Below, piece by piece: positions 33,723 through 41,739 of a stretch of 64,000 nt of DNA; the first letter of the stretch is position 1, and every line of letters starts with the position of its first letter. The stretch covers positions 62,001 to 126,000 of the forward strand of contig NZ_AMZB01000121.1 of NCBI RefSeq assembly GCF_000313755.1, written 5' to 3'. The position numbers and the translations under genes were made by a program. The notes beneath the pieces are model-generated. The model saw only the letters and a list, made by a program, of their open reading frames with translations. It searched no databases and was not told the origin of the DNA. Origin of the DNA: Pseudomonas nitroreducens TX1 (GTDB taxonomy: Bacteria; Pseudomonadota; Gammaproteobacteria; Pseudomonadales; Pseudomonadaceae).

Positions 33723-34044
33723 CCTTTTCCGGCCAGCTCTCCTTGGTGGCATATTCCTGGTTGGCGGGTGCTCCTCAGCCTGGATTGCGAACCCGAGCCC
33801 GACCACCCGTAACCTCGTTGATGATCTGAAGCTCGAGGGCTATGTCTGCAAGGCGCTCCGGACGTCGATCGAGTGCCGGCAGGAGAAGCCCTACATGAAG
33901 AAAGCCCCGAAGGTGTGCACATCGAGCACCGGTTGTGTTGAGCAGCCCGGCGAGATGGTCACCAACGTGTATTCCATCGAGCAGGACGACTATGGAATCC
34001 CGGGGGTCATTCAATGGGTCGAGACGAAGCCCATAGAAAAATGA
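33709..34044 (+). CDS. Predicted small lipoprotein
   Basis: 111 residues from ATG 33709, inside the end of csrA. Signal peptide [16 protein letters not shown] with lipobox (VGGC). The mature part has four cysteines ([21 protein letters not shown]) that could form two disulfides. Overlap with csrA implies co-transcription and coupling. No family recognised. Confidence 0.7.
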   Translation: MLPRNLFRPALLGGIFLVGGCSSAWIANPSPTTRNLVDDLKLEGYVCKALRTSIECRQEKPYMKKAPKVCTSSTGCVEQPGEMVTNVYSIEQDDYGIPGVIQWVETKPIEK

Positions 34045-34055
34045 TGAAGCCCAAC

Positions 34056-34084
34056 AAAAAGCCCGACCTAGAGTCGGGCTTTTT
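34056..34084. terminator. Bidirectional Rho-independent terminator
   Basis: AAAAAGCCCGAC, CTAGA, GTCGGGCTTTTT: a strong stem with A/T runs on both sides, serving the lipoprotein transcript and the convergent minus-strand operon. The stop codon of the minus-strand gene lies in the loop. Confidence 0.92.
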
Positions 34085-34571
34085 CTATCGTGCAGGCTGC
34101 GAGTTCAGCAATTCGTGTGTCAGCTGAGACCTCCTCTTCATGCCAGTCCCCGCTTTCCGTGCCGACGGCCTTCAAGATCGCCAGTGTGAGCGGAGTGCCT
34201 GTCGACCTCATGCTTATGGCGATCGCCTTGGGACCCTGCTCCTCGCTGCTATTTGACCGGTTGAACACCATGCGGAGGGAGTCGGCTACGTCCCCCTGCA
34301 CAATGGCGCCGATGTAGCTCCGGCCCAACTCCTTGGAGAGGATGTTGAACGCGGGGATGGCCACCGCGGACCTCCAGTCAGCAGCACCACGATGCTCACG
34401 ATGAAGGTTCTGCCTGCGATGCTTGGCCAGGCTGAGCCGGGACTCAATTCGCCCGCCTGATGCCTTGGACGCGGACTCAAGACGGCTGATTTGCGAATCG
34501 AGCTGAAGTTCGTGGGATGTCCGGCGTTCAACACTTTCGTTGAAGCGGCTGATCAAGAGTGTGAAATTCAC
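34068..34571 (-). CDS. Hypothetical protein
   Basis: 167 residues from GTG 34571 with AGAGGGG upstream. A basic, coiled-coil-like N-terminal half (SRFNESVERRTSHELQLDSQ) and a more globular second half (SYIGAIVQGDVADSLRMVFN). No signal peptide and no family recognised. Last gene of an operon that starts at 36059; the coding end lies inside the terminator stem-loop. Confidence 0.6.
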   Translation of the reverse strand: MNFTLLISRFNESVERRTSHELQLDSQISRLESASKASGGRIESRLSLAKHRRQNLHREHRGAADWRSAVAIPAFNILSKELGRSYIGAIVQGDVADSLRMVFNRSNSSEEQGPKAIAISMRSTGTPLTLAILKAVGTESGDWHEEEVSADTRIAELAACTIEKARL

Positions 34572-34656
34572 CTTCCCCTCTCTGCCGCGCGGATAGGAAG
34601 CGCGGCAACTGCTGTGCGGGCCCGTCAGATGATCAAGCACGCATCGTTTGTTGGTG

Positions 34657-35100
34657 TTACTTGGCGGTGTGATCCGTGGACTTGATGAACGCGATCAGGC
34701 CCGGGAGGTCCTCACCCATGGCATAGACGTCTCGCTTCAGGCCGGCCATCTGGAAACGCCCGTAGACCTTCTCGCCGGCGGGCATTTTCAAGGGGTTGGT
34801 GAGGGTAGCCATGGCGGTGACGTTCACTTTCTGAGGTTCCTTCTCCAGGACACACTCCCCGGCCTGCTCAAGAGCGGTCGCAGCGGCCTGGAAATACGAT
34901 TGGAAAGCCTGTTTCCCGCCACCCTTCATAGCCACTGCACTGGCCTCGTAGAGCAGGTACAGAGATTCCGGCGACTTGCAGAGTACGGCTTCTACTCGAA
35001 GGTTGGAGGTGACCGGGGTCTTGAACTCGATGACCTCAGCCGCACTGGCCAGGAGCGGGGTCAGGGTGAGGAATGCGGTAGCAACCGCGCGGGAGATCAT
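34657..35100 (-). CDS. Exported hypothetical protein
   Basis: 147 residues with a cleavable signal peptide (ISRAVATAFLTLTPLLASAA). The mature part has cysteines in VLCKSPES and GECVLEKE that may pair. ATG overlaps the upstream stop (ATGA). Function unknown. Confidence 0.68.
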   Translation of the reverse strand: MISRAVATAFLTLTPLLASAAEVIEFKTPVTSNLRVEAVLCKSPESLYLLYEASAVAMKGGGKQAFQSYFQAAATALEQAGECVLEKEPQKVNVTAMATLTNPLKMPAGEKVYGRFQMAGLKRDVYAMGEDLPGLIAFIKSTDHTAK

Positions 35101-35807
35101 AGGAAGTCAAATCCGCTGGTAGATAGGAAGGCGACGTAGCAGCCACTGTGGCAGCGATAGATCGTGGGTGAGTACCCGAGATCCCTTGCCTGCTCTGCTG
35201 CTTTGAAAGGGCTAACAGTGGGCTCCAGCTCGATGAGTTCGGCTTTCCCCTCGGCCTGATGCCAGAGCTTGAAATAGACCTTGCCAGGCTTGTCAGCCGC
35301 GGTGTTGCTGGACATCAGCATGACCAGGGCTGCGCGCGGAAACCGCTCGATCGGTCCCGACATCGCGTATTCGGCAGAGAAGTTCTGGATAGATTCGACT
35401 TGTTGGTAGGTCAGATCGCCGAAGGCATACTCGACCAGTTCATTGATCGTGGTTGTCGGCGGCAGGTACACGAAGGTGACCTCACACTCTGCGGCGGGAG
35501 TTGCTGATGGCTTGCAAGCCATGAACTTCGCGCCCACCTGCAGGGGGAAGACCGCCATCCCGGGCTGAGTGCGTTCCAGTGGCCGGAGCCATAGCGAAGT
35601 GGAAACGCCCTCTCGTTCGAGCGTCAGGACTACCTCTGAGGCTTCGCGCTCCTCCACTTCGGTAACCACCACGCCGGCGTAATTCAGCAGGACCTGAATC
35701 CCTTGAACCACCTGCAGGTAGCCGGGCAAATCGCCATGACTGCGCTCGCGTCGGAGGGCATCAAGCATTGGCAGAGACCCAAGGCTAGGTACAAAGGCCT
35801 GTGTCAT
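35097..35807 (-). CDS. Hypothetical protein
   Basis: 236 residues without signal peptide or membrane segment, mixed alpha/beta, with three cysteines near residues 100-110 and a CHSGC near the C-terminus. No family recognised. It starts 6 bp after the small upstream gene and overlaps the exported protein gene, so it is in the middle of a four-gene operon. Confidence 0.68.
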   Translation of the reverse strand: MTQAFVPSLGSLPMLDALRRERSHGDLPGYLQVVQGIQVLLNYAGVVVTEVEEREASEVVLTLEREGVSTSLWLRPLERTQPGMAVFPLQVGAKFMACKPSATPAAECEVTFVYLPPTTTINELVEYAFGDLTYQQVESIQNFSAEYAMSGPIERFPRAALVMLMSSNTAADKPGKVYFKLWHQAEGKAELIELEPTVSPFKAAEQARDLGYSPTIYRCHSGCYVAFLSTSGFDFL

Positions 35808-35813
35808 CGTGAA

Positions 35814-36059
35814 TCAGTCCTCATCATTGGTCAGGGCCCTGCGGGCTGTTAGCGTGATTACCGGGTCCTTCGACGTGGCTTCGATGTCAGCCAGGGCTTT
35901 CCGGAGACTACTGATCCTGGATTCGTCAACGTCGCTTCGGGCGTCTATAGCAGCAACGTGGCTCGCGCTGAGGAGCTCAAGGACCTTACCGATTGGAAGT
36001 GTGTCGGGAAGCTCGTCGGTACCGAGTTGGGTCAGGGTGAATTGCTTTGCGTTGAACAT
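35814..36059 (-). CDS. Small hypothetical protein
   Basis: 81 residues, acidic and helical, with GAGG upstream of ATG 36059. First gene of the operon running to 34068. No family recognised and no clear promoter unit upstream, where a hairpin that ends the rdgC transcript lies. Confidence 0.65.
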   Translation of the reverse strand: MFNAKQFTLTQLGTDELPDTLPIGKVLELLSASHVAAIDARSDVDESRISSLRKALADIEATSKDPVITLTARRALTNDED

Positions 36060-36076
36060 GGGGAGTCCTCTAGAAG

Positions 36077-36094
36077 TGCCCGCCGAAGCGGGCA
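36077..36094. terminator. Hairpin downstream of rdgC
   Basis: TGCCCGC, CGAA, GCGGGCA: a 7-bp stem 8 bp after the rdgC stop. The T-run is poor, so it may be a weak terminator. Confidence 0.5.
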
Positions 36095-36101
36095 GTCTAG
36101 A

Positions 36102-37022
36102 TCAGATGCCTTCCGGCACTTGGAGCCCGCCCAGGGCCGCGAACAGCGCCGGCAGGAAGTCAGCGAAGGTCAACATCATCAGGGTGAAGGTGGCGTCCAG
36201 CTGGGCCATTGCATCGTCGCCACCATCCTTCAGAGCCTGTTCCTGGAGCAGGTCCTCGAAACGGATTCGGCTGATGGCGAGCTTCTCATCGAGCACGAAG
36301 CTCAGCTTGTCCGACCACGCCAGGGCGAGCTGGGTTACAAGCTTGCCGGCAGTCAGGTGCAGCTGGATCTCTTCGCTCGTCAGGTCCTGATCTTTGCACT
36401 TCACCGAGCCACCCTCTTCATGGGTGTCGCGGAGCGTACAGTCGGCCAAGACTTGGAAGTCGCCTGGGGCTTCCTGGGCTTTCACCCACTCGGTGAGGGT
36501 CGCGCTCGGTGCAACCATGACGGTGACCGGGCGAACCGGGAGGGAGCCGATCGCCTCACGCAAGGTCGAGAGCAGGTCCTCTGCTTTTTTGGCAGAGGAG
36601 GTGGCGACCAGGATCAGGCCCAGGCTCGGCGCGATGGCGGCATGGGTGGTGGAGCGGCGAATGAAGGCACGTGGCAGCAGGGTCTGAACAATTTCGTCTT
36701 TGAGCTGATCGCGCTCCTTCTTGTAGACCTTCCGTTGCTGCTGCGTGGAGATCTCCTCGATCTTGTCCTTCAGGGCGTCGCGGACAACGCTGCCCGGAAG
36801 AATGCGTTCTTCCTTGAGGGTGGAGATCAGGAAGAAGCCTTGGCTTGCGTGCACCAACGGCGCGTCGGGGCCCTTGCCCAGGGGAGCTGTGAAACCGTAG
36901 GTAGTCAGTTCTTGGCTGGCACAGGGGCGGGCCGGTTTGCTCTTCAGGGCTTCTTCGAGGGACTCAGCGTTGAGCTGCAGATCCTGGGTGATGTGGTACG
37001 TGAGGAGTTGCTTGAACCACAT
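36102..37022 (-). CDS. rdgC: Recombination-associated protein RdgC
   Basis: 306 residues, the family's usual length. [12 protein letters not shown] at the N-terminus, the [23 protein letters not shown] block and [21 protein letters not shown] are characteristic. RdgC forms a DNA-binding ring that limits RecA loading; chromosomal copies accompany recA. Together with plasmid RecA and the exonuclease-I-like protein it suggests that the plasmid manages its own recombination. It appears to be monocistronic. Confidence 0.93.
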   Translation of the reverse strand: MWFKQLLTYHITQDLQLNAESLEEALKSKPARPCASQELTTYGFTAPLGKGPDAPLVHASQGFFLISTLKEERILPGSVVRDALKDKIEEISTQQQRKVYKKERDQLKDEIVQTLLPRAFIRRSTTHAAIAPSLGLILVATSSAKKAEDLLSTLREAIGSLPVRPVTVMVAPSATLTEWVKAQEAPGDFQVLADCTLRDTHEEGGSVKCKDQDLTSEEIQLHLTAGKLVTQLALAWSDKLSFVLDEKLAISRIRFEDLLQEQALKDGGDDAMAQLDATFTLMMLTFADFLPALFAALGGLQVPEGI

Positions 37023-37082
37023 GTGGCTGCCTCGTAATCAGGGGAGGCAGCCAGAGTAACGGCGCATGCGGCGGGTTCAACT

Positions 37083-37105
37083 CGATGCAGGGGGCTGGAA
37101 TTCAT
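37083..37105 (-). promoter_or_regulatory. Weak copy of the second shared upstream element, before rdgC
   Basis: CAGGGGGCTGGAATTC resembles the core of the elements at 28398 and 33445. On the minus strand it is followed by GTTGAACC and then CGTTAC, 61 bp before the rdgC start, in the same register as the better copies. Confidence 0.3.
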
Positions 37106-37125
37106 TGCGAGAGAGGGGGGCTCAG

Positions 37126-37353
37126 TCAGAGCTTCAACGCGTCCAGCTTGGCCTCTGCGAGTGTCGGATGACGATCGATCCGGCCTGTATGGAGCTTCAG
37201 CACCCAATGGGGGTGAGATACACCACCGCCCTGGGTTGCAAGACTCGTTTGGTCGACGAAATGGATGGTAGCGACGCTGGGACCGTCTTTGGTGACCTGG
37301 TAGCTAGGCTTCCCGTTGATGTCCCAATCCTTCATAAACGTGATTCGAGCCAT
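37126..37353 (-). CDS. Small hypothetical protein
   Basis: 75 residues, beta-rich start (ARITFMKDWDINGKPSYQVT). It lies 11 bp after the 67-residue gene, so the two form an operon. No family recognised. Codon use is backbone-like. Confidence 0.6.
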   Translation of the reverse strand: MARITFMKDWDINGKPSYQVTKDGPSVATIHFVDQTSLATQGGGVSHPHWVLKLHTGRIDRHPTLAEAKLDALKL

Positions 37354-37364
37354 TTAGATGCCTA

Positions 37365-37568
37365 TCAGTGAACGGTGATAGGAGTGGACATCGATTCGTC
37401 ATCGATCTGAATGGCCTCAAAGCGCATGCCGAATTTGGCCTGAGGATCTTCGACGGCCTGCACGAGGCGGCTAGACATGTGGGATTTCGCGAAATCCATC
37501 ATGGCTGCGCTGATGTCGCTGTGTTGGTACTGCTTAGACGGGCCGTTCGGGACGCTGAGGATGATCAT
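37365..37568 (-). CDS. Small hypothetical protein
   Basis: 67 residues, mixed alpha/beta, no signal peptide. It is preceded by a promoter-like unit 57 bp upstream, the longest leader of the set. No family recognised. Confidence 0.6.
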   Translation of the reverse strand: MIILSVPNGPSKQYQHSDISAAMMDFAKSHMSSRLVQAVEDPQAKFGMRFEAIQIDDESMSTPITVH

Positions 37569-37623
37569 GTCGTTGTTTCCTGGTTGATTCGATTGCCGCC
37601 GGCGGAGTGCCTTCGGGATGACG

Positions 37624-38031
37624 TCATTTTGCTCGGACGCGTGCGTGCCAGAAGGGGGCCTGCAGCTGAAGGGCCAGACCGATCATTGCGACCGGTAGCC
37701 AGGCGGGTGGTCGCTTTGCCTCCCAGGTCCTAACAGTCCTCACGTGAACGCCGAGATGATTGGCCAGGTCGGCTTGCTCTATGCCCAGCTGCGCCCGGGC
37801 AGCTACCAAGTCATTTGCTGAAATCGCGGGGACAGGTTGCTTAAGCACCAGTGTCGTAGGGATGCCGAGGCACACCAGTGGTAGCCAACTTGGCTGTTTT
37901 CCCTTCTCCCAGTCGATCACCGTGGAGCGGTGGACCCCCAGGAGGTCGCCGACGTCATCCTGCCTCAAGTGGAACACTTCCCTGAGTTCAGCCAGGTCGA
38001 TGGTTTTCGCTACTCCGGACGGGGCTTTCAT
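37624..38031 (-). CDS. Tandem helix-turn-helix DNA-binding protein
   Basis: 135 residues made of two copies of one module. Repeat 1 (about 15-58) has FHLRQDDVGDLLGVHRSTV and PSWLPLVCLGI; repeat 2 (about 78-125) has LGIEQADLANHLGVHVRTV and PAWLPVAMIGL. Each is an XRE-like helix-turn-helix followed by a Trp-Leu-Pro motif and a hydrophobic helix. An internally duplicated repressor would bind as a pseudo-dimer. ATG overlaps the upstream stop (ATGA). Target unknown. Confidence 0.75.
   Translation of the reverse strand: MKAPSGVAKTIDLAELREVFHLRQDDVGDLLGVHRSTVIDWEKGKQPSWLPLVCLGIPTTLVLKQPVPAISANDLVAARAQLGIEQADLANHLGVHVRTVRTWEAKRPPAWLPVAMIGLALQLQAPFWHARVRAK
37625..37655 (-). promoter_or_regulatory. 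Shared promoter-like unit, upstream of the 67-residue gene
   Basis: Minus strand CCTTCTGGCAC, 14 bp, then AAAATG, 57 bp before ATG 37568. It lies in the last codons of the tandem helix-turn-helix gene. Confidence 0.5.
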
Positions 38032-38486
38032 GCTGCAGCTCCCAGCACCTGGATCGCCGTCGCGCGCAAGTACATCAGCAGATCTGGAGATCGAGCCCAG
38101 TCTCTGACTGGCAAGAACCAGTCCCGACTGATTCGAATGGCCGGCTCGAAGAGGCCATTGGCTTCAGGGACCATCACCGGTGTTGACGAGTTGGCACGGA
38201 GCAGGACTTTCAATGGACAAGAGGTGCCGTCCAGGAAAAGGCCTAGTGATATCCCAACATCGGGCATGAAAGCACCGGAGCGAGGCTCATGGTAGGTCTG
38301 GACAACCACCTGGCCATCCAGGAACGCGGAGTGCATGCAGAACCCGCTGTCCAGGAACTGGTCTTGAATGACCTCGCCGGCAACCTCGACCAGGTTCGAG
38401 GTAACACGACCATAGTGGAGATCCGGATGGTTGCTCGACATCAGGTGCTGGATCACCTGGTGATTGAGCGACTGGTCAATGTTCAT
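38028..38486 (-). CDS. Hypothetical protein
   Basis: 152 residues from ATG 38486, which overlaps the upstream stop (ATGA); its own stop overlaps the next start in the same way. Mixed fold with a histidine-rich start (NHQVIQHLMSSNHPDLHYG). No family recognised. Middle gene of a three-gene operon with the tandem helix-turn-helix protein. Confidence 0.65.
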   Translation of the reverse strand: MNIDQSLNHQVIQHLMSSNHPDLHYGRVTSNLVEVAGEVIQDQFLDSGFCMHSAFLDGQVVVQTYHEPRSGAFMPDVGISLGLFLDGTSCPLKVLLRANSSTPVMVPEANGLFEPAIRISRDWFLPVRDWARSPDLLMYLRATAIQVLGAAA

Positions 38487-39190
38487 TTGGTGGCCTCGCC
38501 CAGAACCGAACAAACGCCCCGGAGCACCGCCTTGCCGATAAGGTTCGGTGTGCCGCCGGCGATGCGCCCTTCGCGTTGAAGGCGCTTCACTTTTCGAGCA
38601 ATGAACGCGATCTGGGCGGCCTCATCAGCATCCGGCAGACCGGGGGTACGCGGGAGATCCATCAGCTTGAAAGACCAGTTCGAATCCAGCTTTCTGCCTT
38701 CGTAAACGCTTACCTGGAAGGTCGAGCCCTCCAGGCTGATTTGGACCTTGAACTCGTCGTCTGCAGTCAGTCGCCCAGAAGACAGCTGAACCTTCAACTT
38801 CTCCAGCCGGGCGGCCAGTTGGCCGGCCAGGACATCCTTGACGTACTCCGGCGCTCTCTCTGGGAGACGGGAGATCGGGGCATAGCGGAAGCCCGGCCGG
38901 CGGAGACCTTGGCGGCCGTCCTCACTCTCATAGAGCTCGGTGTGCCCAGTCCTGATCGCGAAGTCGACCAGGTTGCGCCAGGTCGTGATGCCCTGCGAGA
39001 GGACTCGATCGTCGACCACCATGTCCGAGAGCTCGGCAGCAGCGCTGCGCTTCGGGGCGCCCGGCAGCTGATCCTCGTCGTTATCGGTGACCTTGGACGC
39101 GGTGCTGTTCACCGAGACCCGGCCTGGCTGCTGGAAGCTGAAATCCAGGGCCATTTGCGGGGCCTGGAAGGTAGAACGTTGAGTTTTCAT
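38483..39190 (-). CDS. Hypothetical protein
   Basis: 235 residues from ATG 39190. A disordered N-terminal 50 residues precede a helical middle (WRNLVDFAIRTGHTELYES) and a basic tail (FIARKVKRLQREGRIAGGTP). No family recognised. First gene of a coupled three-gene operon with a promoter-like unit 29 bp upstream. Confidence 0.65.
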   Translation of the reverse strand: MKTQRSTFQAPQMALDFSFQQPGRVSVNSTASKVTDNDEDQLPGAPKRSAAAELSDMVVDDRVLSQGITTWRNLVDFAIRTGHTELYESEDGRQGLRRPGFRYAPISRLPERAPEYVKDVLAGQLAARLEKLKVQLSSGRLTADDEFKVQISLEGSTFQVSVYEGRKLDSNWSFKLMDLPRTPGLPDADEAAQIAFIARKVKRLQREGRIAGGTPNLIGKAVLRGVCSVLGEATK

Positions 39191-39218
39191 GCTTACGCAC
39201 TCCTCTGAAGATGACTCC

Positions 39219-39249
39219 ATTGGAAATGCGCTTTACGCGTGCCAGAACC
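39219..39249 (-). promoter_or_regulatory. Shared promoter-like unit, upstream of the 235-residue gene
   Basis: Minus strand GGTTCTGGCAC, 14 bp, then TCCAAT, 29 bp before ATG 39190. The hexamer is identical to those before dnaN and the 106-residue gene. Confidence 0.6.
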
Positions 39250-39335
39250 GGCCCACGAAAGAATCAGGTTGTCGTGGGTGTGAGGAGAGGGAGGAGGGCC
39301 GACGAGCTCCTTGCGATCGCCGGCAGGAGATCAGG

Positions 39336-39737
39336 TCAGTTGCAGGAAGGGACCGGCACGGTGCTGAGGAATTCAAGCTTCTTCAGCGCGAGCACCGCTT
39401 CGTCAGAGGTAGCAGGGTTCGCATACGCGGCGATGAAGCTCTTGATGACCGCTATCAGGAGCAATCCTGTTCCCTCGCAGCGCAGGGTCGACATAAGGCA
39501 GAACTGTTCAAGGGGAACCGATCCAAGACGATCGAGGAGATCTTCGCCGACGGCGCCGGCCAGATCCTCGATCAGGATGCGAAGGATGTGGTCTGGACCC
39601 GCTTCGCTGTGGTCGGAGGCTTGCTCGGGCAGGTCTGAGAAAGATAGGAAGCGGCCTGAGCCGTGGCCGTGGGGGAGGTTGCGGAGCGCATTGAGGTGGG
39701 TGTCGATGCGCTCATCGAGGGTCGAGCCTCTGGTCAT
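39336..39737 (-). CDS. Hypothetical protein
   Basis: 133 residues from ATG 39737 (AGAG upstream); ATG 39752 in the same frame is possible. Helical, acidic centre (ILRILIEDLAGAVGEDLLDRL) and a second helical half. No family recognised. A weak copy of the second upstream element (39795-39815) precedes it. Confidence 0.55.
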   Translation of the reverse strand: MTRGSTLDERIDTHLNALRNLPHGHGSGRFLSFSDLPEQASDHSEAGPDHILRILIEDLAGAVGEDLLDRLGSVPLEQFCLMSTLRCEGTGLLLIAVIKSFIAAYANPATSDEAVLALKKLEFLSTVPVPSCN

Positions 39738-39829
39738 GTGGGATCTCTGCATTCGCGATCTTTAAAGGCTATCAGTCGGAATGAAGGGGTTGTAGCGAAA
39801 GCGGGGGGCGCCGCTGAGGTGCGGAGCCG

Positions 39830-40210
39830 CTACAGCAGCAGACTCATCGGATTCAGTGTGATGACAGGCGCGGGAATGGCGGACAGTAGGGCGTGGCGTT
39901 GGCGTTTGGCTTCGAGTGCAGCGAGGGAGTTGGCAGGGTTAGGAGCTATGGGGGATGCAGGAACCGGAGACGAAGATCCAGCAAGGTAGTAGCCGCGCTT
40001 GAGCCTCTTATTGCATGCCTTTTCAAATACGGTATGGGCCTCTGTGTAGGAGGTTGCAGGCTGAACCACCGCGCGTTTGCCTGACGTACCAGAGCGACCG
40101 TAGTGAGAGAGGACTTCCCAAGTGTTGCCAGTGGCGACCAGGCTGAGGGTGTAGAACTTGTCGGAGTTTCCAGACTGGTACAGGTAGTTGCGGGTGATGC
40201 TGCTGGACAT
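39830..40210 (-). CDS. WGR-domain-like protein
   Basis: 126 residues from ATG 40210. Residues 8-75 look like a WGR domain: NKFYTL-type strand (SDKFYTLSLVATGNTWEVLS), HYGRSGTSGKR in place of the usual WGRIG, then EAHTVFEKACNKRLKRGY. WGR domains bind nucleic acids in poly(ADP-ribose) polymerases and stand alone in many bacterial proteins. The tail is Ala/Pro-rich. A promoter-like unit lies 26 bp upstream. Confidence 0.75.
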   Translation of the reverse strand: MSSSITRNYLYQSGNSDKFYTLSLVATGNTWEVLSHYGRSGTSGKRAVVQPATSYTEAHTVFEKACNKRLKRGYYLAGSSSPVPASPIAPNPANSLAALEAKRQRHALLSAIPAPVITLNPMSLLL

Positions 40211-40235
40211 GGCATTTCCTCTGTTCGGAGTACAC

Positions 40236-40266
40236 AGGATCAGCCAGGTAGTGGAGTGACAGAAGC
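40236..40266 (-). promoter_or_regulatory. Shared promoter-like unit, upstream of the WGR gene
   Basis: Minus strand GCTTCTGTCAC, 14 bp, then GATCCT, 26 bp before ATG 40210, the shortest leader in the set. Confidence 0.5.
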
Positions 40267-40347
40267 GGTGGAAATGCTGTTTCGTGAGGCCCCGGCTGCT
40301 ATGCCGCCAGATCGGATCTGGTGCATGCAGCCGGTGTGCGGAAGGGC

Positions 40348-40590
40348 TTAGGCGGCTTGGGTTACCGCCGAGCCGGCCAGGGTTTTGCGATGAGCCTGGC
40401 TGAGGCGAGTAGCCCAAGTGACCAGCATCACCAGGAGGAAGAACGCCAGCCACAGGCTGCCGATGCAGAACCACTCGATGGGGGAGAGCGGGCCACCTTT
40501 ACCGAACATCAGGGTGGTGGTCAGAGCGCAGGCCACAACGAGCAGGGTCATGGCGATGTAGGCGGTACGGAGAAACGCTTCAGAGATCAT
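40348..40590 (-). CDS. Small inner-membrane protein
   Basis: 80 residues from ATG 40590 with GGAG upstream. Two membrane helices: FLRTAYIAMTLLVVACALTT and WFCIGSLWLAFFLLVMLVTW, with a short loop. Function unknown. Confidence 0.65.
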   Translation of the reverse strand: MISEAFLRTAYIAMTLLVVACALTTTLMFGKGGPLSPIEWFCIGSLWLAFFLLVMLVTWATRLSQAHRKTLAGSAVTQAA

Positions 40591-40707
40591 GTTGGTAGCT
40601 CCTTCGCTATCCTGGTGGAACCGATCTGTGTCGTAGCCCGGCAAAGTGCACCGGCTATGTTGGCTGTATAACCGCCAGTTTCGGGCTTTCAAGGACCGAG
40701 AAATGAA

Positions 40708-40729
40708 AAGCCCCGCCGAGGCGGGGCTT
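40708..40729 (-). terminator. Rho-independent terminator
   Basis: AAGCCCCGCC, GA, GGCGGGGCTT, 5 bp after the stop of the 151-residue gene on the minus strand, followed by a short T-rich stretch. Confidence 0.8.
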
Positions 40730-40734
40730 GTTGA

Positions 40735-41190
40735 TCAGCTGCAGAGACGATCGACGTCGAAGAGCGGGTTCACTCGGGAGAGCAGCGTGTCCATCTGTCC
40801 TTCGGTGTATCCGGCCTTCAGGTAGCTGATCGTGGCCGTCAGGGTCTGGTGTAGGAGGATGTAGGCGAACATCAAATCATTGTAGCTGGGGCATTTGGTT
40901 GCAGGCTTTTCAATGGCGACCTCCCACTTGGGGACGTCGTGGACGCTCCAGAGAACCTCATCGATAAGGCAGCTGGCACCTGCTTCGGTGATCAGGACCT
41001 GTCGCCCGTTCATCTTGGCAACCTCTTGGCCATTCCAGTCGACGATGGACTCGGTGCCTTCTTCGATCGTGGTGACGCCGTCAGTTCTGGAGATCTCACA
41101 AGGAACAATCGCAGTGAGCGTGTCCAGTGTTCCGATGAGGGGGTCGCCAGAAACTGGATGGTAGGCGTAGAGGCGAGGGGTCTTAGACAT
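40735..41190 (-). CDS. Hypothetical protein
   Basis: 151 residues, beta-rich first half (TTIEEGTESIVDWNGQEVAK) and helical second half (NDLMFAYILLHQTLTATISY). Not clearly a membrane protein. Three cysteines. No family recognised. Single gene between a promoter-like unit and a terminator. Confidence 0.65.
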   Translation of the reverse strand: MSKTPRLYAYHPVSGDPLIGTLDTLTAIVPCEISRTDGVTTIEEGTESIVDWNGQEVAKMNGRQVLITEAGASCLIDEVLWSVHDVPKWEVAIEKPATKCPSYNDLMFAYILLHQTLTATISYLKAGYTEGQMDTLLSRVNPLFDVDRLCS

Positions 41191-41223
41191 TTGGTGGCTC
41201 CGTCTTTGCTGGAAAGTGGAGCC

Positions 41224-41254
41224 ATTTTTCGGTCAGTTCGAGCGTGCCACCACC
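41224..41254 (-). promoter_or_regulatory. Shared promoter-like unit (variant), upstream of the 151-residue gene
   Basis: Minus strand GGTGGTGGCAC, 14 bp, then AAAAAT, 34 bp before ATG 41190. Confidence 0.45.
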
Positions 41255-41261
41255 GTGTAGC

Positions 41262-41654
41262 TCACAGCGCCGGCGTGAAGTTCGGACAGTGTTTCCTTAC
41301 CGCTCCAACCAGGTCCTCCTGATTGAACGGCTTGGTGATGTAGTCGGTCGCACCGTTCTTCTTTCCCAGGGCGATATCGAACAGACCGTCCTTGGAAGAC
41401 AACATCACGATTGGAACCGCCTTAAAGGCGTCTCGGCTACGGATCAGTTGAGAGGTCTGGTAGCCGTTGAGTCGCGGCATGAGAACGTCGATGAAGAACA
41501 GATCAGGCTTGAAGTCCAAGGCCCGGGCCAGACACTCGAAGCCATCCACCGCGCAGAGCACTTCGCAGCCGGCCTTCTGGAGCATGACCTCACCGGTTTT
41601 CCGGATAGTCCGGGAATCGTCAACTAGCATGACGCGCAGGGGGGAGTTGCTCAT
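41262..41654 (-). CDS. PilG-like response regulator
   Basis: 130 residues, a lone receiver domain, from ATG 41654 (AGAGGAA upstream). Acidic pair in VMLVDDSRTIRKT, phospho-acceptor in FFIDVLMPRLNGYQT, then VMLSSKDGLFD and the lysine of DYITKPFNQEDLVGAV. SSKDGLFD and the C-terminal PNFTP are close to PilG, the output regulator of the Pil-Chp system. Although 31 kb from the chemosensory operon, it is a good partner for that kinase. It is the third gene of an operon with its own promoter-like unit. Confidence 0.85.
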   Translation of the reverse strand: MSNSPLRVMLVDDSRTIRKTGEVMLQKAGCEVLCAVDGFECLARALDFKPDLFFIDVLMPRLNGYQTSQLIRSRDAFKAVPIVMLSSKDGLFDIALGKKNGATDYITKPFNQEDLVGAVRKHCPNFTPAL

Positions 41655-41739
41655 ACGGTTCCTCTGAAATCGTGCCTTCGATGGCAAGACCGGCGAATAG
41701 TCGCCGGTCTGATACCTGGATTCCAGCGAAGTTGGCTTG

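Noticed and set aside
35958-37037. Plus-strand open frame of 359 codons opposite rdgC
   Set aside because: Antisense to RdgC, which is unmistakable.
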